In this document: positions 16,565 to 24,012 of the stretch, piece by piece
Layout: each line of letters begins with the position of its first letter
Position numbering within the stretch: the first letter of the stretch is position 1
Source of the DNA: Nocardia abscessus NBRC 100374
GTDB lineage: Bacteria > Actinomycetota > Actinomycetes > Mycobacteriales > Mycobacteriaceae
DNA length: 64,000 bases
Direction: 5' to 3'
Assembly (NCBI RefSeq): GCF_000308455.1
Contig: NZ_BAFP01000274.1
Span: forward strand, 1 to 64,000
Position numbers and translations under genes: made by a program
The notes under the pieces: model-generated
What the model was told of the DNA's origin: nothing
Databases searched by the model: none
Seen by the model: only the letters and a program-made list of their open reading frames with translations

Positions 16565-16607
16565 GCACCCTCCCGATATCCGACCGGCCTGCGGCCGAAT
16601 CAAATGG

Positions 16608-16659
16608 GATGCCGCCTCCGTATGGGTTCGAGCATAAAGCGGAGGCGGCATCCGGTCAA
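16608..16659 (-). promoter_or_regulatory. tetR promoter with overlapping operator palindrome
   Basis: On the minus strand, TTGACC (16659-16654) and TATGCT (16636-16631) are exactly 17 bp apart, a near-consensus sigma-70-type promoter for the TetR gene. The perfect inverted repeat gatgccgcctccg (16608-16620) / cggaggcggcatc (16640-16652) flanks and overlaps the -10 region. It is the obvious operator for the encoded repressor. Confidence 0.8.
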
Positions 16660-16670
16660 GTGGGCTCGGC

Positions 16671-16735
16671 GCGGCGCGGTCGACCCTATCCGGGCCGTCT
16701 CGGCTTCGGCGAGACAGCGGTCGGCCGGGAGGCGG
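16671..16735 (-). pseudogene. Inverted fragment of the 3' end of the 18418-19986 hydrolase gene
   Basis: The minus strand reads ADRCLAEAETARIGSTAPR, closely matching the hydrolase C-terminus ADRYLAETETAWIGSTTPR. The nucleotides agree well over about 60 bp, including the block gagacggcc(c/t)ggatagggtcgacc. It lies in opposite orientation to the intact gene, so inverted copies bracket the 16.7-19.98 kb interval. Confidence 0.75.
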
Positions 16736-17072
16736 CGGCCAGACGCTCGGAAACGGGGGCGGTGTTCGAGCGTCGAGGTGTAAATCTGGTGTGTGACGAG
16801 GCTGAAGGTGTGTTGCGGGGTTCGTCGGGTTGGCGGCGCGGAAGGTAAGCGTATCGTGTGCCGCACAGGCGAAGGCTCTTGCCGCACTGTTGAAGTGGCA
16901 GCGGGGCCACGCTGAACTCGGCCCGTCCTGAATCCCGGCAAGCTGCCAGCCCGGTTGTCCATGTTTCGTGTTTCCAAGTGGGCTCCAACCGGGGCAACTG
17001 TTCGACCTGGACGTTTCTTTCTGTTGGTAGTCCCGGAAGCGGTTCGTGGATTAGGCCCTACCGGCACCAGAC

Positions 17073-17125
17073 TTGACCGGATGCTGCCTCCGTATTATGG
17101 TGTTCAAATACGGACGGCGCCTCCG
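17073..17125 (+). promoter_or_regulatory. Reductase promoter sharing the TetR operator motif
   Basis: TTGACC (17073-17078) and TATGGT (17096-17101) are separated by 17 bp. The segment cttgaccggatgctgcctcc repeats the tetR promoter with one change, and cctccgtatt/aatacggacgg forms an imperfect inverted repeat around the -10. This implies co-regulation with the TetR gene. Confidence 0.75.
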
Positions 17126-17274
17126 CTTTGCGTCCGGTGTGGTGCAGGCAGGAGGCCATGCGGGTGAAGCAGGCCGACCAGAGCGCGGGATGCGCGTGCA
17201 TGTCCAGCGTGACCGGACATGCAGAACGAGCGTCCTGCGTTGATGAAATGGTGAATGACATAAGGAGTTTCTGC

Positions 17275-18015
17275 ATGAGGATAGGCGTTATCGGCACCGG
17301 TTTTATCGGCAAAACCCTGGCTGTGAAGTTGAGTGCGGCCGGGCACGAGGTGAAGGTGGCCAACTCGCGGGGCCCGGAGACGATCGGTGCCGACCTGCTG
17401 GTCTCGGGTGCGCGCGCGGTTGCCGCGGCCGACGCGGTGCGGGATGTGGACGTCGTGATCTTGTCCATCCCGTTGAACCGAATTCCGGACATCGCGCCGT
17501 TGGTCGCCGCCGTTCGCGCCGAGACGGTCGTCATCGACACCTCGAACTATTACCCGTCACGCGATTCCGTCATCGAGGCCATCGAAGCCGGTCAGGTCGA
17601 AAGCCTGTGGGTGGCAGAGCAACTCGGTCTGCCGATCGTCAAGGCGTGGAACGCCATCGGAGCCTATTCACTCGCTGAAAGGGGCACCCCCGCGGGAACC
17701 GATGGACGCATCGCCATCCCGGTCGCCGCCGATGACGAAAAAGCACGCGCGGTGGGCATGGCATTGGTCGAGGACACCGGATTCGACGGATTCGATGCCG
17801 GAACGCTGGCGCAATCGTGGCGCCAGCAGCCCGGCGCCCCCTGCTACTGCACCGACCTGACCAGCGACGAGATGCGGACCGCGCTGGCGGCGGCCGAGGT
17901 CGCGAGGTTGCCGAAGCGCCGCGACCTGGCGGCGGCGGTCATGTTCGAGCGAATCGAGGAATTGAGGTCGACCCCCGAACACGCCGTCATCGTGAACCGT
18001 GCGGTATTCATGTGA
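17275..18015 (+). CDS. NAD(P)-binding reductase, F420-dependent NADP oxidoreductase-like
   Basis: This is a 246-residue Rossmann protein. It opens with RIGVIGTGFIGKTLAVKL (the GxGxxG dinucleotide motif) and an NSRG turn after the second strand, typical of the NADP oxidoreductase coenzyme F420-dependent family. VVILSIPLNRIPDI and VIDTSNYYPSRD follow. The family includes F420:NADP reductases and small NADPH-dependent enzymes; the substrate is unknown. AAGGAG lies ten bases before ATG 17275, which decides this start. It sits under a promoter carrying the same operator as the TetR gene, so it is probably induced by that repressor's ligand. Confidence 0.85.
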   Translation: MRIGVIGTGFIGKTLAVKLSAAGHEVKVANSRGPETIGADLLVSGARAVAAADAVRDVDVVILSIPLNRIPDIAPLVAAVRAETVVIDTSNYYPSRDSVIEAIEAGQVESLWVAEQLGLPIVKAWNAIGAYSLAERGTPAGTDGRIAIPVAADDEKARAVGMALVEDTGFDGFDAGTLAQSWRQQPGAPCYCTDLTSDEMRTALAAAEVARLPKRRDLAAAVMFERIEELRSTPEHAVIVNRAVFM

Positions 18016-18417
18016 ATCTCCCCGCCCGTGCGCACACCTGATGCTCCGTTTACGGCCGACTCGGTGCGGAGGCGGCATCGAAGGCCTCGCGTAGACCCGG
18101 CGGCGGCTCGGCAAGTCGGTTCGGTGATGTCTACGGCCCGTGCAAAAACTCTGTCGGATGTTCGATTCGGTATTCCGTCGATAGATCAGGACGTCATCGA
18201 CCGAGATCCAATTCAACTGGTCCCAGCCGTCGGTCCGGTTGCCCTTGCTTTGTGTTTCCCGTAGGGCTCGCATTCTCACATGAAGCTGCTGTTCGGTATC
18301 TCCTTCGGCTACCCCGACGTCGAGCACCCTGCGGCTCACTACAACATCGACCGAATAGCCCTCACCCACAGCATTTTTCACCACTCCGCAGTACAGCCGT
18401 CGAGAGGCTAGCACGCT
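18016..18417 (+). other. Intergenic segment with operator-like half-site and possible remnant
   Basis: The 13-bp operator arm cggaggcggcatc recurs exactly at 18067-18079, 50 bp after the reductase stop. The rest (about 18085-18414) can be read on the minus strand as a protein-like stretch with VDVVVSRRVLDVG and GWDQLNWISVDDVLIYRR, which may be a decayed gene. I cannot assign it. Confidence 0.35.
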
Positions 18418-19986
18418 ATGAGAAGAAACATATCAACAGGCCTCGGCGACACACCAGCGGATCAGGGTCGATCCCGCTTATCGAGGCGAGCGGCACTGGG
18501 GCACTTCGCCATTGTGGGCCTTGGTGTCGCCGGCATGTCGTCAGTGCTGGCCGCCTGTGAACAGGACGCCCCCCAGGTACCCGACCGAGGAGGTTCCGTG
18601 CCTGTGCCCACGATTTCTGGTCCCGTCTCGGGAGGCTCTCGCGGTCACGTGTTCGGTGGAACCGTGCGTGACCTCGCGTCTTTGGGATATGTCGAGGAGG
18701 AGTACTTCATCGAGGGTGAGGCGCATCGCATCGTCGTCACCGACACACCTGCCGACGGCAGGTTTGCTTCGGAGAAGGAGGCGGCGTCGGCGCCGTATCG
18801 CACCCGCCTGGTGGTGCGCCGCCCCATCGACCCGGCCCGGTTCAACGGCACGCTGATCGTGCACTGGAGCAACGTCAGCGCCGGGTGGGAGCATATTGAC
18901 GATTTCGAGGCTGTCGCCGACGGATTCGCGTTCCTGGCTGTGAGCGCGCAACGCGTCGGGCTGGAAGGCTTCCCGGATGTGCCGTTCGGCCTGAAGGCCT
19001 GGGATCCCGAACGGTACGGCTCTCTGCACATTGCGGGCGATTCTTATTCGTTCGACATCTTCTCGCAGTCCGCTCTGGCCGTTGGTGCGGGCGGCGCGCG
19101 GCGCGGTGCCGATCCGCTGCACGGTCTTGCGGTGCGCCACCGCGTCGCCATGGGTGCTTCCCAGTCCGCGCAGCGCCTGGTGAGTCAACTCAATGCGGTC
19201 CAGCCGATCGACAAAGCGTTCGACGGCTACCTGCAAGTCGTCGACTTCGGCGCATACGTAGGCTTCAACGATGCCGATGCCGATGACGGCAAGGCCGGGC
19301 AGACCGAGTACACGCCGGAGGGTTTCGCGGCCAACGGGGTCCCGATGACTCGCAAACGCGATGACCTGGGAGTGAAAGTTCTGGTCGTCAACAGCGAGAC
19401 CGAGGCCCGCACCTGGCACACCGTGGCGCAGCCCGATACCGATGAGCACCGCGCCTGGTTCGTTTCCGGAAGCGCACACATGGGTGCCCTCGGAGGCGAC
19501 GTGAGCCGTCGCGCCTCCGAGCGCGACAGGCTTCCCGGCGTGGTGATGTCGGAGGTGACGCCGAGCCTGATCGACTTTTCCGGAGTGGTCGAGGCCGGAA
19601 TGCATGCCATGCACCGCTGGCTCGAATCCGGCCAGGCGCCGTCCGCACAGCCCCGCTTCGAGTTCGTCGCGGACGGCAAACGCCTTGCCCGCGACGCCGA
19701 CGGGATCGTCCTCGGCGGGATCCGCCTGCCCGCTGTGGCGGTGCCCGCGGCGGTCAACGCCGGCGAAGGACCGGACATGCGAGGCTTCCCGGGGCTCTCG
19801 GGGACGAGCACCCCGTTCCCGATCGAGAAGATCCGCGCGCTCTATCCCAGCGACGACCACTACCGTGCGCGGGTGAAGGACGTAGTCGACGCGCTCGTCG
19901 CCGACGGCGTCATCCTGCAGCGGACCGCCGACCGCTACCTCGCGGAGACCGAGACGGCCTGGATAGGGTCGACCACACCACGCTGA
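18418..19986 (+). CDS. Secreted alpha/beta-hydrolase-domain protein
   Basis: This is a 522-residue exported protein. The N-terminus has a twin-Arg motif (SRRAALGHF), a hydrophobic stretch and a lipobox-like SVLAAC, so it is probably a Tat-exported lipoprotein. The body matches the large actinobacterial alpha/beta-hydrolase-domain family: LVVRRPIDPARFNGTLIVHW, LAVSAQRVGLEG, and the nucleophile elbow MGASQSAQRLV. A late conserved block contains HMGALGG and SRRASERD. An ester or lactone substrate is plausible; nothing narrower can be said. A fragment of its 3' end lies inverted at 16671. The downstream neighbour is a beta-propeller lipoprotein, a pairing consistent with extracellular ester or lactone processing (inference). 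Confidence 0.8.
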   Translation: MRRNISTGLGDTPADQGRSRLSRRAALGHFAIVGLGVAGMSSVLAACEQDAPQVPDRGGSVPVPTISGPVSGGSRGHVFGGTVRDLASLGYVEEEYFIEGEAHRIVVTDTPADGRFASEKEAASAPYRTRLVVRRPIDPARFNGTLIVHWSNVSAGWEHIDDFEAVADGFAFLAVSAQRVGLEGFPDVPFGLKAWDPERYGSLHIAGDSYSFDIFSQSALAVGAGGARRGADPLHGLAVRHRVAMGASQSAQRLVSQLNAVQPIDKAFDGYLQVVDFGAYVGFNDADADDGKAGQTEYTPEGFAANGVPMTRKRDDLGVKVLVVNSETEARTWHTVAQPDTDEHRAWFVSGSAHMGALGGDVSRRASERDRLPGVVMSEVTPSLIDFSGVVEAGMHAMHRWLESGQAPSAQPRFEFVADGKRLARDADGIVLGGIRLPAVAVPAAVNAGEGPDMRGFPGLSGTSTPFPIEKIRALYPSDDHYRARVKDVVDALVADGVILQRTADRYLAETETAWIGSTTPR

Positions 19987-20039
19987 GCACGACCGAGACC
20001 AGCCGGGAACCGTCGCGGGTTCGATAGTGCCCGAGTTGA

Positions 20040-20225
20040 GCCAGTTCCTCGAAGTGCGGCGGGCACACCGCGGTGTAGAGAGTCGATGACGGTGGTGACC
20101 ATGGTTTTGCCGCGACCGGTCGGATGGCTGTAGGCGGTGATGATGCGCTGGTAGACGCTCCAGCTCAGCAGGATGGCGAGATGGTGGTCGTCGGCGAACA
20201 CACTGGTCAGTCCCGGTTGCCGGTG
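20040..20225 (-). pseudogene. Transposase C-terminal remnant, ISL3-like
   Basis: The minus strand contains AILLSWSVYQRIITAY followed by GRGKTMVTTVIDSLHRGVPAAL. This fits the W..YQ....Y...GR.......I.S pattern near the C-terminus of ISL3-type transposases. It loses frame immediately afterwards and has no start or catalytic residues. Similarity is short, so the family call is tentative. Confidence 0.4.
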
Positions 20226-20259
20226 GTTGCTGACGCAGGATAACGAAAGGGCTAGGCAA

Positions 20260-21360
20260 TTGAAACGCTTGTTCACCATTCTTATCGGCGCCCTGCTGGG
20301 GGTCGCCGTCGTAGGTTGCGGATCGAACTCGTCCGAGTCGGCGCCGACCAGCTCCGAGCCGGACTCGTGTGCGCCGTCAGACGGGCTGACCTTCATCTGC
20401 GGGGTCGAGAACCCGGAAGACGTTGTCCTGGTTCCGAATAGCGACTGGATACTCGCCAGCGGGATGAAGCCAGGCAGTGGTCTGCACCTCGTCGACACGC
20501 GCGGGAAGACCGTGAGCAATCTGTACGCGGCCGGCGCCTCGAAGATCGAACCCGACCAGGCGAAGTACGCGGGCTGCCCGAGCCCATTGGATCCCGCGGA
20601 AGCCGACCTGCACGGTCTGAGCATCCGGCAAACCGAAAGCGGCCGATACACCGTCTATGCGATCAACCACGGCGGCCGTGAGTCGGTCGAGGTCTTCGAT
20701 CTCGACGCCCGCGGACCCGCGCCGTCCGCAACCTGGACAGGGTGCGTGCTCATGCCGGATGGTCTGAAAGGAAACAGCGTCGCAGCTTTCCATGACGGCA
20801 CCATCATGGCCACGGTGCCCTACATGCCGGGCAAAACTTTCGACGATGTGCTCGCTGGCGAGACCACCGGCGCTGTGCACATGTGGGTGCCTGGGTCGGC
20901 CGCGTTCCAGGCGCTCCCGGGCACTGAGCTCCTGGGGAACAACGGCATCGAGACTTCCCCGGACGACAGCAAGTTCTACGTCGTGTCGCCGAGAGAAAGA
21001 CGCGTTGTCGAGTTCGCGCGCAACAATCCCGGCACGCCGCTCCGCTTCGCGCAGCTTGCAGGATTCGTGCCCGACAACGTGCACTGGACTGCCGACAATC
21101 GGCTGATCACCGCGGGGATGATCGACGGTGAGCCTTCCTGTGGCGGGACGCCGATAAAGGAAGAAAGCCTGCTCCAGTGCTCGCGCGGCTACAAGGTCGA
21201 CACGATCGACCCGACGACGATGGTCGCCACGGAACTGGCGAGCGGGCCGACAACGCCGGACTTCCCCGGTACTGCGAGCGCCGTACAGGTCGGTGGTGAA
21301 CTGTGGCTCGGATCGTTTTATGCGGATCGGCTCGCCTATCGCTCACTCGGCGGCTCCTGA
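20260..21360 (+). CDS. Lipoprotein with SMP-30/gluconolactonase-like beta-propeller
   Basis: The start is TTG 20260: it directly precedes a classic lipoprotein signal (MKRLFTILIGALLGVAVVGC, lipobox ending at Cys20), and AAAGGGCTAGG lies upstream. Starting further upstream would bury the signal. The 366-residue product shows repeated beta-propeller strands: HGLSIRQTESGRYTVYAINH, SVEVFDLDARG, ELLGNNGIETSPDDSKFYV, and VHWTADNRLITAGM. This is the SMP-30/gluconolactonase/arylesterase-like class. It probably acts outside the membrane together with the hydrolase encoded just upstream. No catalytic assignment is possible. Confidence 0.75.
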   Translation: MKRLFTILIGALLGVAVVGCGSNSSESAPTSSEPDSCAPSDGLTFICGVENPEDVVLVPNSDWILASGMKPGSGLHLVDTRGKTVSNLYAAGASKIEPDQAKYAGCPSPLDPAEADLHGLSIRQTESGRYTVYAINHGGRESVEVFDLDARGPAPSATWTGCVLMPDGLKGNSVAAFHDGTIMATVPYMPGKTFDDVLAGETTGAVHMWVPGSAAFQALPGTELLGNNGIETSPDDSKFYVVSPRERRVVEFARNNPGTPLRFAQLAGFVPDNVHWTADNRLITAGMIDGEPSCGGTPIKEESLLQCSRGYKVDTIDPTTMVATELASGPTTPDFPGTASAVQVGGELWLGSFYADRLAYRSLGGS

Positions 21361-21814
21361 ACGCGGGATATCCGCCACCCTCATCTTGTCGCGCAGCTAC
21401 GGCGCTCGGAATTGCGCCTATCTCGGCGCGGCCATTCGCTCTTCGGTGTCGACCCTCGAGCGGCTGCGTGCCGTTGCTTTGCCCGTGCCGCGTCATGTCG
21501 ATGCGCGGCCTCGACAAACGAGTCGACACAGTCGTGCAACGGGCCGCCGATGATCCGCTGCAACCCGCTCAGCGTCGAGCCCACCCACCGGGCGCCGTTG
21601 ACGGTGGTCCACTCGACCCAAGATGTCGGCGTCCTTGCGCACCGGCTCCACATCGGCACGGACCCGGCGCACCGTGTCCTGGAATTCCTCGCGCTGCTCG
21701 CATTGCATCACGCGCTGGCGCTGTCCATCGGGCCCGGCCACGGTCACCGGCCGCAGCCGCGCCGACTGGAGCCTGACATCGTCTTCCGGCCGACACCGAC
21801 CGACCTGGTTAGCT
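21361..21814 (+). other. Region of decayed coding sequence
   Basis: The minus strand has protein-like stretches in different frames: EQREEFQDTVRRVRADVEPVRKDADIL, cut by a frame change into WVEWTTVNGARWVGSTLSGLQRIIGG. Together they suggest a helical protein gene broken by at least one frameshift near 21,640. I cannot name it. Confidence 0.3.
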
Positions 21815-22114
21815 AGCGACTCAAGGTGCCGTGGGACCAGGCCGACGAGTGGTCAGCCCGCGAACAGCGCTGGGCGACGTTGCGTGACGGCTCTGAGTAC
21901 ATTCGCAACAGCACCGAAGGCCATGCCCTCGACCTGCTCGAAAGCGGCTTCCCCGACTTCCGGGCGGCACCCATTCCGATCGTCCTTCGAATCCGTCGTC
22001 GGTGAACTTGACCAGCACACGCGGTGGCTTGCCAGTGCCAAGCCGAAGCACTTCCACACAAGTGACTGGGTCGGTTCCTCCCTTCCGATACGCCCAAAGC
22101 TCGCCGACCGCCAC
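21815..22114 (-). pseudogene. Small conserved actinobacterial gene with an internal 146-bp inversion
   Basis: The minus strand from 22114 reads MAVGELWAYRKGG, then VLVKFTDDGFEGRSEWVPP, and then loses sense at 21961. The plus strand from 21817 to 21960 reads RLKVPWDQADEWSAREQRW and on to LDLLESGFPDF. That is the natural continuation, because homologues run ...EWVPPxRLKVPWD.... Flipping 21815-21960 in silico joins the two halves in frame (EWVPPERLKVPW) and closes the ORF about 101 codons long. Function unknown. The gene appears to have been inactivated by a precise short inversion. Confidence 0.7.
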
Positions 22115-22273
22115 CTCGACCAGATCACGCGGTATGTCTGCCTCCCTAGACGATGCAGGTGCTCCTCATGTCGGAGCAATGCGCACTCGTATCGTTGCGG
22201 ATCAACATCGCCTTACACCTATTGAACGCCGGGTCCGTCCCGCCCTCCAAGGAAGCGGGGGTGCCTCAACCAC

Positions 22274-23368
22274 CTACTCTGGCCCGATCAGCCAGTCTTG
22301 TGCCTGTATGGCTTCCGTCCAGTCCGTTTGGATGATGGACCCATCAGAGAACATTCGAGTTTCGCGTTCGCGAGCTGAAGTGAGCAGGTCCGAGACCTGC
22401 TCACCGAATCCGGCCGGATCATTTGCGGAAATCTCTCTGGCGAGGTCAGCTACTCCTCTCAGGAGTCCGAGCTGCACGCGGAAGCCCCCGAAGTTGACCG
22501 TCTCGAACGGAACTTCAACCGACGTGTCCTCAAGGCGGTCGCCAGCCTGGAGGGCATTGATGAACGGCTGGTAGTAGGCGTACAGGTAGCGGTCCCGAGT
22601 GACGTGGTCGAGTCGAATGGCGTCTTCCGCCGGCTCGTCGGGGTCGAAAGCATCGACCACGAGGTTCTGCCCGGTGGGGAAGGATGCGACACATCCCAGT
22701 GCGAGCCACGGCGGGCCAGATTCGATCGACAATACGGAACGCTTCTGATCCAGAAGTTTCTCGGGAAGAGTGCGCTCCATGGCGCGCGAACGCCCCTTGG
22801 CCTCGGCTACCACCCACCCCGACGGAGCTCGGCCGAACAGATCCGCGCGCTTACGGCCGGTCCCGAAGACGACGCCGTATGTCGAGGCGTAGCGGTCGAT
22901 ATGCAGCAGATGGCTGACATCAAGCACCCGGCGGCAGAATATGGCTGTCATCGCCGTGCCGAGAGCATAGGAGAGGCCGACAAGTTCGGATCGGTCGAGC
23001 TCATGCGCCAGGCGTGAACGGGTGAGGGCACCATAGGGCCGGCGGCGAATGTACGCCGGGATGAGGGATGTTCGGTACAGCCATTCCCAGGTCGACGCGC
23101 TGCCATAGCGGTAGCGGTCACCAGGAGCACGCCCTGTAGCGAACAGTGCATGAGCCAACTCTTCGGTCCGAAAGTTCAACTGGCCATGCGGATTTACTGC
23201 GGTTGGGAACGCATAGGCGTTGTAGTTCACCTCGAACGATGGTGAAAGCGGAATACTTACCATTGTGTCTTCGTCTTTGCCCTTCTCGCTGCTCACTGGT
23301 TGCCAGCCCGGTTCGGCGCTGCCGAAGTGGGCAGCCCAACATCCTTCCGGGCGGAGTGCGACAGACAT
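22274..23368 (-). CDS. Putative PD-(D/E)xK-type nuclease protein
   Basis: This is a 364-residue protein without a named family that I recognise. Residues 175-205 read RKRADLFG, then GWVVAEAKGRSR. This Asp followed by a Glu-x-Lys pair on the next strand is the hallmark of PD-(D/E)xK nucleases. A helical, aromatic-rich N-terminal half precedes it, and an alpha/beta C-terminal half includes LYAYYQPFINALQAG. It is the last gene of a minus-strand run after the DUF262/DUF1524 gene and a 181-residue protein, with only a 21-bp gap to the latter, so it is probably in the same operon. An internal ATG 105 bp downstream is an alternative start. Confidence 0.5.
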   Translation of the reverse strand: MSVALRPEGCWAAHFGSAEPGWQPVSSEKGKDEDTMVSIPLSPSFEVNYNAYAFPTAVNPHGQLNFRTEELAHALFATGRAPGDRYRYGSASTWEWLYRTSLIPAYIRRRPYGALTRSRLAHELDRSELVGLSYALGTAMTAIFCRRVLDVSHLLHIDRYASTYGVVFGTGRKRADLFGRAPSGWVVAEAKGRSRAMERTLPEKLLDQKRSVLSIESGPPWLALGCVASFPTGQNLVVDAFDPDEPAEDAIRLDHVTRDRYLYAYYQPFINALQAGDRLEDTSVEVPFETVNFGGFRVQLGLLRGVADLAREISANDPAGFGEQVSDLLTSARERETRMFSDGSIIQTDWTEAIQAQDWLIGPE

Positions 23369-23389
23369 TCTCTTTGCAGCTCGATCCGG

Positions 23390-23935
23390 TCAGCTGAATC
23401 CGGGTGTTTCGATCTCGAACTCATCCGGGTATAGCCTGAGCGGACTCGGTGGCCGGTCTTCGGGGATGTGAAGCAGCGGGTGGTCCGAGGGGCGGTGCTG
23501 CTGCGGGCGGTAGGTTCCTTCGAACAGCACCATGACCGAGCCACCCACCCCATTGTGCTTCCGTTTCGAGTCCGCGTATCGCCCCGCGTTGAGCAGTGCA
23601 CCAATATCCCGACCATCGTTTCCGACGGTGATGGTGCCATCGTGGAACAGCAGGACGAATGTGCCGTTGTCGGCGCAGACAGTAGCGGCCACCGTGAGGC
23701 CGAGCGCGGGATCGGTGGGTATGTCGATATCGGGACGCTGCGGCTTTGGCCCAGGGGCCTCTAGGCGTTCACCGATCTCGATCTGGACACTCTCACCCAG
23801 AGCGGTCTGGCGCTCCCTGCCACCAACAGTCCAAAGGTGGGTTGTTGAGCGGACCTTCACGCGACCGTCGTAGAACAGGGAAATGCGGTCACCGTTGCTG
23901 TTTCCAACCACATGCTTGGCGTTGTTGGTTGCCAC
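23390..23935 (-). CDS. Uncharacterised protein in GmrSD-type operon
   Basis: This is a 181-residue protein starting at GTG 23935, with GAGG just upstream. The N-terminal half is rich in short beta strands and polar turns (ISLFYDGRVKVRS, LLFHDGTITVGNDG), which look like two related beta-meander units. A proline-rich tail follows. No catalytic motif, signal peptide or membrane segment was seen. It sits 77 bp after the restriction-like gene and 21 bp before the nuclease-like gene, all on the minus strand, so it is likely an accessory component of that cassette. Confidence 0.5.
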   Translation of the reverse strand: MATNNAKHVVGNSNGDRISLFYDGRVKVRSTTHLWTVGGRERQTALGESVQIEIGERLEAPGPKPQRPDIDIPTDPALGLTVAATVCADNGTFVLLFHDGTITVGNDGRDIGALLNAGRYADSKRKHNGVGGSVMVLFEGTYRPQQHRPSDHPLLHIPEDRPPSPLRLYPDEFEIETPGFS

Positions 23936-24012
23936 TCATACCTCGCGGGGCGACGCTGCTGAATGATCCTGCGGGTTGACCCATTGTGCCTTGTCGATTG
24001 CCGCAGCCACCC

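Noticed and set aside
15884..16783. 299-codon plus-strand frame across the TetR gene
   Set aside because: It is antisense to a clear TetR gene and crosses its promoter and operator; no domain is visible.
18541..20259. 572-codon minus-strand open frame
   Set aside because: It mirrors the exported hydrolase gene in a frame with His/Arg/Ala-rich composition typical of antisense high-GC ORFs.
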